From Gammaproteobacteria bacterium (GTDB lineage: Bacteria > Pseudomonadota > Gammaproteobacteria > Steroidobacterales > GCA-2729495), in the NCBI GenBank assembly GCA_021773815.1, contig JAJFJS010000065.1, forward strand, positions 16,856-80,855: 64,000 nt of DNA, written 5' to 3'. Positions 9,578 to 16,014 of the stretch are shown here, piece by piece. The notes beneath the pieces were generated by a model. It had not been told where the DNA came from, searched no databases, and was given only the letters and a program-made list of their open reading frames with translations. The translations under genes and the position numbers were made by a program. The first letter of the stretch is position 1, and each line of letters opens with the position of its first letter.

Positions 9578-9611
9578 AAAAAAAACCGGCGGGGGCAACG
9601 CCACCGCCGGC
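9578..9611 (-). terminator. Rho-independent terminator of the OmpA-like gene
   Basis: Read on the minus strand, a GC-rich stem (CCGGCGG paired with CCGCCGG, 9586-9610) is followed directly by a run of eight T. It lies about 30 bases after the stop of the OmpA-like gene and insulates the nqr operon from it. Confidence 0.9.
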
Positions 9612-9641
9612 TCATGATCAGCTCACCTGAGCTTGTTTAGC

Positions 9642-11045
9642 CTATTTCTTCCAGGCGCGCGCGTTCTTGATGACGACATCGATGCGCCGGTTCCTGGCAC
9701 GCCCGTCCGGGGTGTCATTGCTGGCGATCGGCCGGTTCTTACCGTAACCGACGGCGTCGATACGACTGATCGGCATACCCAGGTTGGCGATCAGGTAACG
9801 ACGTACCGAATCAGCACGATCCTGAGACAACAACTGATTCAGCTCGGCGCTGCCGATGCTGTCCGTATATCCCTCGATCACGATAGGTGATTCCGGATAA
9901 ACCTGGATCGCATCCTGCACGCTCCGCAACAGGCCGAAGTAACGACTCTCGATGACCGACTGCCCGGAAGGAAAACTCAACCCGGTCAGGCGAATGATCA
10001 GGTCACTGCCCTCACGCAGGATTCTGGCATCGGACGGCGCGAACAGCGCCTCGACCTTCGCCAGTTCACGGGCCAGTCGCTCGGTCTCTCGGACCGTCGC
10101 TTCCGTGCCGCCAAGGGCGCTGCGCAGTTCCACGATGGTGGCCGTCATATCTTCATTGCCGGCGCGCAATTCCGTCGCCCGGGCAACCGACGCGGCCGCC
10201 GACTTTTCAAATCCAGCACTCAGGTTCGTCGTGACGTCCAGCGCGCGCGCGACATTCAGTACCGGCTGCTCCCACTTCAGAATCAGGTCTTCCTCCGTGA
10301 AATTCTTGCCAATGCGCTTGACCTGATCGGCGAGGTAAGCTGCATGCCGGGCCTCATACTCGGCGTCGGCCGCCAACCGCAGTGGTCCACCTGTCTCATA
10401 GCGGTTCGAATCCAGACTGGTGCTGGCTTGCGACAACAGTGCTTCCGCTTTCGCCAGCGTCGCAGGGGCATACTTGTCGACGCGATTGTCGGCAGCCTGA
10501 TCGATCAGCTTGCGCGACTCACCCAGAATCAGGGTCTTGATCGCCGCCAGCTCCGCATCACGATAATAGGTCGTTGCCAGTTGGGCTCGATCTCTGGCGC
10601 TGTTCACATTGCCGGCTTCGAGCTTAAGCGCCGCGTTCTTGAACTGTGATTCCGCCTTCAGCCAGAGCTTTGGCTCCAGCTTCGACGCCTTAGCCTTCAC
10701 CGCATCGGCACGTGCCGTAATCGACGGCGCAAACGTCACCTTTGCCAGCTTGCTGGCATCGATTGCGGCCGTCAGCGCTGCCTGAGACTCGCCGAGTTCC
10801 GCGCGAATCTTGTCCAGCGACTTGCCGCGTGCGAGCAGATCTTCGGCACGACGATAATTCTTCATCGCATCGGCATAGTTATCCGGAGACAACAGCGGCG
10901 CATCGGCCGACTGGGCTCGTTCGATGAGCCGATCCGTCGTCGGGAAAATAGACTGCCTGATGTCTTCAGCGAAGCCGCTGCAAGGCGCCAGCAGTGCCAG
11001 CAAGATCAAGCCATAACGCGTCAAGCGCGGGGTACCAGTAAACAT
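9642..11045 (-). CDS. OmpA-family peptidoglycan-binding protein with long helical N-terminal region
   Basis: 467 residues: signal peptide (1 to about 25, ending SGFAED), a long Ala-rich helical region (about 30-330) with DUF4398-like repeats, and a C-terminal OmpA domain (about 345-467). The OmpA domain has the diaminopimelate-binding signature GYTDSIGSAELNQLLSQDRA and NRRIDVVI. It would tether the cell wall from the periplasm or outer membrane. The ATG at 11045 follows GGAGGA and gives a clean signal peptide; the open frame extends 43 codons further upstream without support. It is a single-gene unit with its own terminator. Confidence 0.9.
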   Translation of the reverse strand: MFTGTPRLTRYGLILLALLAPCSGFAEDIRQSIFPTTDRLIERAQSADAPLLSPDNYADAMKNYRRAEDLLARGKSLDKIRAELGESQAALTAAIDASKLAKVTFAPSITARADAVKAKASKLEPKLWLKAESQFKNAALKLEAGNVNSARDRAQLATTYYRDAELAAIKTLILGESRKLIDQAADNRVDKYAPATLAKAEALLSQASTSLDSNRYETGGPLRLAADAEYEARHAAYLADQVKRIGKNFTEEDLILKWEQPVLNVARALDVTTNLSAGFEKSAAASVARATELRAGNEDMTATIVELRSALGGTEATVRETERLARELAKVEALFAPSDARILREGSDLIIRLTGLSFPSGQSVIESRYFGLLRSVQDAIQVYPESPIVIEGYTDSIGSAELNQLLSQDRADSVRRYLIANLGMPISRIDAVGYGKNRPIASNDTPDGRARNRRIDVVIKNARAWKK

Positions 11046-11468
11046 CAAACCATCCTCCGGTTTTTCCGAGCGCACTCGGGGCCGTTTCGACACCTGTAAA
11101 CTCTGATTACTTCGATCGGCGACACGCCGCGGATTCATGCCCGCATTTGTAAACACATCCGGGCCAACCATCATCAGAGCGGCGCGATCATGTGCTTTTC
11201 TGTGCGCTTGTCAAGTGAATTCTAGCCCCATTTTTCAGGCCCCCGTTTGCCGCATCGGCCCGGCAGCCAACTGTGGCTCGGCGATGCCGTCACCCGAAAA
11301 TTGAAACGGATAGCGGGACAGTTTTGGTATACAGAAAAGGCGGGCGGACTCGCCCCGGCACACAGTCAACAGGCCACAGTCTCAGCCGGCATGCTGCCGA
11401 TCTTCATCTTCCGATGGCATTCCGGAGCAACCCTGGCACGTTGTGAACGGCCAGAAAAGCTTCAAAAG
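11046..11468. other. Intergenic region upstream of the OmpA-like gene
   Basis: About 420 bases without a supported gene. It should hold the promoter of the OmpA-like gene. A short inverted repeat (CTGGC / GCCAG) lies near 11435-11455, soon after the stop of the small exported-protein gene, but it has no T-run and is not called a terminator. Confidence 0.5.
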
Positions 11469-11876
11469 CTAGTTCGCCGGCGTAGCGAGAAGCCGTTTGC
11501 CCAGATCTGCAACCGCCGCTGACGTGAGGTCCTCGGGATTCGCGGCGCAATAGTCGACAAGATGTCCGGTCAGACTCGCAAAATCCCATGCTTGTCCGGC
11601 ATTTTCTGTCGCTCCGATAATCTCATCGATGGTTTTTCCGGATTTCGCCCGATAGTAGCCTTGCGCCCAGGTCAGCAATAGCCGCCTCGTGCCCAGCGGC
11701 CCGACGACTATCATCTTGCTAAAAACATCACACGGTATCGCGCCGATATCCGGCACACCACCCATTCCTGACGGCAGGCGCAATTTCTCCGCAATCGCAA
11801 CATTGCTCAGGAACATCACCACCATCATCACTGCGAGTGACGTGATCGCTCTGTTCATTGATATTGTTTTTCTCAT
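11469..11876 (-). CDS. Small exported protein, HdeA/Rap1a-like
   Basis: About 135 residues with a signal peptide (hydrophobic ITSLAVMMVVMFLS, cleavage near AIA). The mature part has two cysteines (IPCDVF and VDYCAANP) flanking a WAQGYYRA segment, the layout of periplasmic HdeA-like or Rap1a/Tai-type proteins, which form one disulphide. Two adjacent ATGs are possible starts (11879, 11876). It begins only a few bases after the stop of the membrane-protein gene, so the two are probably one operon. The specific function is unknown. Confidence 0.7.
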   Translation of the reverse strand: MRKTISMNRAITSLAVMMVVMFLSNVAIAEKLRLPSGMGGVPDIGAIPCDVFSKMIVVGPLGTRRLLLTWAQGYYRAKSGKTIDEIIGATENAGQAWDFASLTGHLVDYCAANPEDLTSAAVADLGKRLLATPAN

Positions 11877-11880
11877 CATC

Positions 11881-12825
11881 CTAATTCGTCCGGCTCTTAC
11901 CGAGTTCCGATGGCTTCTTCGGTGCAAGCACCAATAACAGAGCCAGCACCAGGAACGCGCCGAATACAACTGACATCTCAATCTTATAATCCCACGGATG
12001 TACCCAGATCTCGGTAAACAGGTTCCACTTTGTGCCTACCTCTACACTCACCCAGAAGATGTTGCCTACGGGAATCGCATAGCGCAGCGCGGTCGACGTC
12101 CGCTTGAACTTCAACAGGCGGGAAAAACAATACCCGCTCCAGACGAATGCCACGAATACTGATGCCATGTTGACAGCAAAGAACAAATCACCGGAACCGA
12201 CCAGCCCGGGATCGAAGCACAGCAGATTCCATGCGTAGCAGAACCAGGTGACGAAAATCGTCTCCATGAACGTAATGATGGCGTAATTGCGATCCTGCGC
12301 TTTCTTCGTGCTGGGACCGAGCCCCTCCTGCATGCGCAATTTTTTCTGAAACCACAGGAACATGTTGCAGCGCGTATCTTTGTCGAACGTGTAGAAGCAC
12401 AACATCAGCATCAGGACGCCCACGGTCGCGCCCATGATCATGTACTCGGGAAACGTTCCGCTGACGCTGAGGCCGTCCGGCCCGTCCATGCGCGGCACCA
12501 TGCCCCAGTTGCTGCGGCCGTAGAACATGTAGAAGAACTCGACCCAGGTCATCCAGATCATGAGCCCGGCAAAAAAGCCGATCCACGTCTGCAGGCTTTC
12601 ATTTTTGGATTTGACGCCCTGCCAGAGCAGCACGATGGCCGCGGCGCCGATGAATATCGAAGCGACATAGGTCGTCTCATGACCCAGCCAGTTCTCGATC
12701 AGCACCATCAGCGTATGGCCGAGTGCGATCGCGAACAGCATCAGCACGAAGGTGACGATACCGACGATCGGCGGCTTCCAGAGTTTGGACTTGCCGACGC
12801 CGCTGTTTAAGACCGCTTCCGTCAT
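11881..12825 (-). CDS. Integral membrane protein, family not recognised
   Basis: 314 residues with about eight hydrophobic segments and short loops; the C-terminus is basic (APKKPSELGKSRTN). Aromatic-rich stretches such as WMTWVEFFYMFYGR and ETIFVTWFCYAWN, and acidic residues within helices (for example VEVGTKWNLFTEIW), suggest a transporter or a redox/quinone membrane protein, but no known motif is visible. It is read together with the downstream HdeA-like protein. It is surely coding, since codon use and hydrophobic pattern are consistent throughout; the role is open. Confidence 0.85.
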   Translation of the reverse strand: MTEAVLNSGVGKSKLWKPPIVGIVTFVLMLFAIALGHTLMVLIENWLGHETTYVASIFIGAAAIVLLWQGVKSKNESLQTWIGFFAGLMIWMTWVEFFYMFYGRSNWGMVPRMDGPDGLSVSGTFPEYMIMGATVGVLMLMLCFYTFDKDTRCNMFLWFQKKLRMQEGLGPSTKKAQDRNYAIITFMETIFVTWFCYAWNLLCFDPGLVGSGDLFFAVNMASVFVAFVWSGYCFSRLLKFKRTSTALRYAIPVGNIFWVSVEVGTKWNLFTEIWVHPWDYKIEMSVVFGAFLVLALLLVLAPKKPSELGKSRTN

Positions 12826-13141
12826 TTCTATTCTCCGAAGGGATAGTCCTGCGCTTCGGGATCTGTCATGTAAACCTGCCGGGCGGTTAAACTCCCTGAC
12901 GGGAGCATCGACACACTCCGATTATCGTAATAACCGGAAATCCGGACATATCCAGAAGCAATAGATTAAGACTGTACGCGTCGCCGATCGGAGTTACTGT
13001 CAACGGTCTGTTAACACGTGACAACAGTTGGCAATTGTTCTTGGGGGGATGTAAAGCGCCGCCCGGAAGGCAGCGCTAGGGACAGCCGGAACCGGCTGAC
13101 CCGCTACTGGCTATACGGCCATGGCAACAAACGCCGCGAGA
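12826..13141. other. Intergenic region with two stem-loops
   Basis: 315 bases with no gene. It contains the leader of the membrane-protein gene and, near its left end, two stem-loops described separately that follow the aldolase gene. No recognisable RNA gene is seen. Confidence 0.5.
13055..13098 (-). terminator. Two tandem stem-loops, possible terminator-like elements
   Basis: Two hairpins lie side by side: 13055-13077 (AGCGCCGCC pairing with GGCAGCGCT, one G-T pair) and 13083-13098 (CAGCCG / CGGCTG with a four-base loop). They follow the aldolase stop by 44 bases, as expected for 3'-end structures of that gene. Only a short T-run (TTTA) follows, so termination by them is uncertain. Confidence 0.4.
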
Positions 13142-14164
13142 CTAAGCGGAGGTCTCCATTTCCGGTCCGTACCTGCCATCGCGCGCCGCACCATTGAGTT
13201 TGGCGCGCTTCAGCAACGCCGCCTGCATACGGTCTGCATTTGCCGCATCGCCGTTCCATGCTTTTAGCGCAGGCTCCTGCAGCGCACGGCCGTAGGAGAA
13301 ACTCAGCTCCCAGGGCTGGGGGCCCAAACAGTTTAAAGCATTGAGATTTGCCGTCGCCTCTTCCGGCGTCTGTCCGCCGGAGAGAAAATTGATACTCGGG
13401 ACTGCCGCCGGCACCGTGCGGCGAAATATTCTGATGGTCGATTCAGCCACCTGGGCCGGTTCTGCTTTCCTCGCATGATCCTTGCCCGGTATGACCATGC
13501 TGGGCTTCAGCAGCATATGCTCGAGAACGACGCGATGCCGATGGAGAGCATGGAATACTTCGTGCAATACGACTTCGGTGATCTGCGCACAACGCTCGAT
13601 ACTGTGATCGCCGTCGATGAGCACCTCCGGTTCGACGATGGGCACGAGTCCCTGCATCTGACAGATCGCCGCATAGCGCGCCAGTACTTCGGCATTCGTC
13701 TCGATAGCCAGACGCCCTGGCGTCGACGCAGAGATATGATAAACGTCCCGCCACTTGGCGAATCGGGCACCCTGATCCCGATATTTTTCCAGCCGCTCCT
13801 CCAGACCGTCCAGGCCGTGGGTAATCTCATCACCGGGCGCATTGGCCAACGGTCCCTTGCCCTTGTCGACCTTGATACCGGGCACGATACCCTGACGTGC
13901 CGCCGACTCCGGCAGCGGAGTACCGTCATCAGCCAACTGCTCCAGTGTCTCTTCGAAAAGGATGACACCGCTGACATGCTCGCCGAGACCCGCTGTCGTC
14001 AGAATGAGACTACGATAGCTGCGCCGTGTCTCCTCCGTCGATGGAACACCAATCGCTTTAAAGCGCTTGGCCATGGTCGGGTTACTCTCGTCGGCCGCAA
14101 GTATGCCCTTGCCTTTCTGAACCAGCTCGTCAATGGTTGCCTGGAGTGTTTGCTGCACGTTCAT
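13142..14164 (-). CDS. Class I fructose-bisphosphate aldolase
   Basis: 340 residues of the eukaryote-like class I (Schiff-base) aldolase family, which splits fructose 1,6-bisphosphate to dihydroxyacetone phosphate and glyceraldehyde 3-phosphate. Signatures: GKGILAADES near the N-terminus, VPIVEPEVLIDGDH, the active-site lysine in MLLKPSMV, and FLSGGQTPEEA. It is full length, lacking only a few of the C-terminal residues of animal enzymes. It stands as a monocistron or in a pair with the NmrA-like gene, whose stop lies 14 bases upstream. Confidence 0.95.
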   Translation of the reverse strand: MNVQQTLQATIDELVQKGKGILAADESNPTMAKRFKAIGVPSTEETRRSYRSLILTTAGLGEHVSGVILFEETLEQLADDGTPLPESAARQGIVPGIKVDKGKGPLANAPGDEITHGLDGLEERLEKYRDQGARFAKWRDVYHISASTPGRLAIETNAEVLARYAAICQMQGLVPIVEPEVLIDGDHSIERCAQITEVVLHEVFHALHRHRVVLEHMLLKPSMVIPGKDHARKAEPAQVAESTIRIFRRTVPAAVPSINFLSGGQTPEEATANLNALNCLGPQPWELSFSYGRALQEPALKAWNGDAANADRMQAALLKRAKLNGAARDGRYGPEMETSA

Positions 14165-14178
14165 GGCTGCTCATGAGT

Positions 14179-15030
14179 CTACATGAAAACTGCCTTGTGA
14201 TCCGTGATGAACTGCTTGAGTGGTATCGGGTCGCGACCGATCAGCTCTTTGAACGTATCGGTCGTATGATCGAGGCCGATCTCGGCAATCTCGCGGAACA
14301 GTTCACAGACGGCATTCAGGTGCCACGGCACGAGGATACCGGTCATCTTCTCGCGAAACGTATCCATCGGCAGCGGGACGTACTCGACCTTTTCGCCGAG
14401 CACCGCGGAGAATCGGTCGGCGACGTCGTAAAACGTCAGCACCTCCGGGCCCGTGATCTCATAGCTCTGCCCGGCGTGCCCGTCGCCCGTCAACACCTCG
14501 GCGCAGACGGCGCCGATATCGCGCGCGTCGGCCATGCCGGTCGTGCCGTCGCCCATCGGCAGAAACAATTTACGCTGCGCCTTGATCGTCGCAGCGCTGG
14601 CGAGCAGGTTCTGCATGAAGAAATTCGGCTTGACCATCGTCCAGCCCAGACCCGATGCGCGGATATGCTCTTCGGCAGCCCAGTGCGCCTGCGGAATCGG
14701 CGTCTTTGCATCGGCAACCGCCTCCATCGACGACAGCTTGACGAGATGTTTGACGCCGGCCGCGACGGCCAGATCCGTAAACTGCTTCTCGTGCGCCTGC
14801 TGCTGTTCGCCGTTTGGCAGCAACAGGAACGCCTTTTCGGCACCGGCGAGGCCCTTGCGGACCGTGTCGGCATTAGCAATATCGCCGACCACGAGTTCCA
14901 CGCCGGCGGCCTTCAGATCCGCCGCTTTGGCCTCGTCGCGAACCAGCGCCCGCAGACTGGCGCCCTTGTTCAGCAGTTGTCTCACGGTTTCGCCGCCGAT
15001 CTTGCCGGTTACGCCTGTCAGAAAAATCAT
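14179..15030 (-). CDS. NmrA-like NAD(P)-binding oxidoreductase
   Basis: 283 residues of an atypical short-chain dehydrogenase. The Rossmann signature TGVTGKIGGETV is at the N-terminus, followed by LVVGDIANADTV and a C-terminal region typical of NmrA/azoreductase or quinone-oxidoreductase-like proteins. The canonical YxxxK catalytic pair is not evident, in line with the NmrA subfamily. The ATG at 15030 follows GGAGAG and opens directly at the Rossmann strand; earlier ATGs add only a few residues. The substrate is not predictable. Confidence 0.88.
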   Translation of the reverse strand: MIFLTGVTGKIGGETVRQLLNKGASLRALVRDEAKAADLKAAGVELVVGDIANADTVRKGLAGAEKAFLLLPNGEQQQAHEKQFTDLAVAAGVKHLVKLSSMEAVADAKTPIPQAHWAAEEHIRASGLGWTMVKPNFFMQNLLASAATIKAQRKLFLPMGDGTTGMADARDIGAVCAEVLTGDGHAGQSYEITGPEVLTFYDVADRFSAVLGEKVEYVPLPMDTFREKMTGILVPWHLNAVCELFREIAEIGLDHTTDTFKELIGRDPIPLKQFITDHKAVFM

Positions 15031-15165
15031 GTTGCTCTCCATCGTTGGTCTTTTTTTAGCCGTTCGCACCGGCGCGAATCGTCCGCCGCGGGAACGGCAT
15101 TATAGGTGCCGGTCCGGCCCAACACGAACCAATCCCGCTGCTGCGAGACAGCGGGTGGCGCCGGC

Positions 15166-16014
15166 TCAGTCCCCCAGCGTCAGCGTGCCCAGGTAAACGC
15201 TTTGCTCGGCGACCTCGCAGGTCATCGCGAGCCGCCCGCCCGGACCGGCTGCTTCCAGCTCGTAAGCGCCGCTGTTCGGCTCGAGTTTGTCGATCTTGAA
15301 TTCGCCGAACGTGTCCGTCATCGCTCGCCCGACTTCGCTACCGTCTTTCTTCAGCACGACTTCGACATCCGCGGCGCACTCCTCGACGCCGTCGATCATC
15401 ACAGCGACTGAGCCGGCGACAAAGCATTGCGTCATCAGGTACAGATTCTTGTAATAGACACGAGGTTTCGTGCCGAGTTCGGGCTGGCGGACTTCCAGAC
15501 CCTCCCGTTCGGCAATCCGCTGCATCTCCGCGTCCTCGACGTTGACCGAACGGAAGACATTCGTCGGGCAGCACTGTTCGGCACGCGTCTTCGTCCAGCC
15601 GTCATCGAGCAGGTGCGCATCGAAAATCCACGCCTGCGGGATCTGCTTCTCCTCGTTCCAGGAGATCGCGCCGTACGGGCACGCGTCGACGATTTCTTTC
15701 TGCCCTTTCGACTTCACCGGATCGATGATGACGATACCGTCATCGCGCTTGCGCACGGCACCGTTTTTCGCCGCCTTGACGCACGGCGCGTCATCGCAGT
15801 GGTTGCACATGACCGGCATGAAGTGCGCATCGACGATCGGATAGCTACCGCGTTCGTTGCGCTCGATATCGAGCCAGTTATGGCCCATCGCCGGCTGCTC
15901 GGCCGCATAACCCGGAAAGTCATTGCCGGTATGTTCGTCCTTGACGGCCAGAAAGCAGGCGCGGCAGTTATTGCAGCGCTCGATATCGACGATCATGTTC
16001 CATTTTGCACTCAT
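15166..16014 (-). CDS. Iron-sulfur small subunit of a pyrogallol transhydroxylase-like enzyme
   Basis: 282 residues: two ferredoxin-type halves (about 1-155) and a C-terminal beta-sandwich (about 215-282, transthyretin/Cna-B-like), as in the small subunit of Pelobacter pyrogallol-phloroglucinol transhydroxylase. LGTKPRVYYKNLY and WNEE.....HLLDD match that family closely. Cysteines retained are 14, 17, 20; 70, 73, 78; 112; 148, 149. The expected fourth Cys of the first motif is Val24, and the expected CxxC at 129-132 is Trp-Ile-Phe-Asp, so one of three [4Fe-4S] clusters appears lost. The ATG overlaps the stop of the large subunit (ATGA). Confidence 0.9.
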   Translation of the reverse strand: MSAKWNMIVDIERCNNCRACFLAVKDEHTGNDFPGYAAEQPAMGHNWLDIERNERGSYPIVDAHFMPVMCNHCDDAPCVKAAKNGAVRKRDDGIVIIDPVKSKGQKEIVDACPYGAISWNEEKQIPQAWIFDAHLLDDGWTKTRAEQCCPTNVFRSVNVEDAEMQRIAEREGLEVRQPELGTKPRVYYKNLYLMTQCFVAGSVAVMIDGVEECAADVEVVLKKDGSEVGRAMTDTFGEFKIDKLEPNSGAYELEAAGPGGRLAMTCEVAEQSVYLGTLTLGD

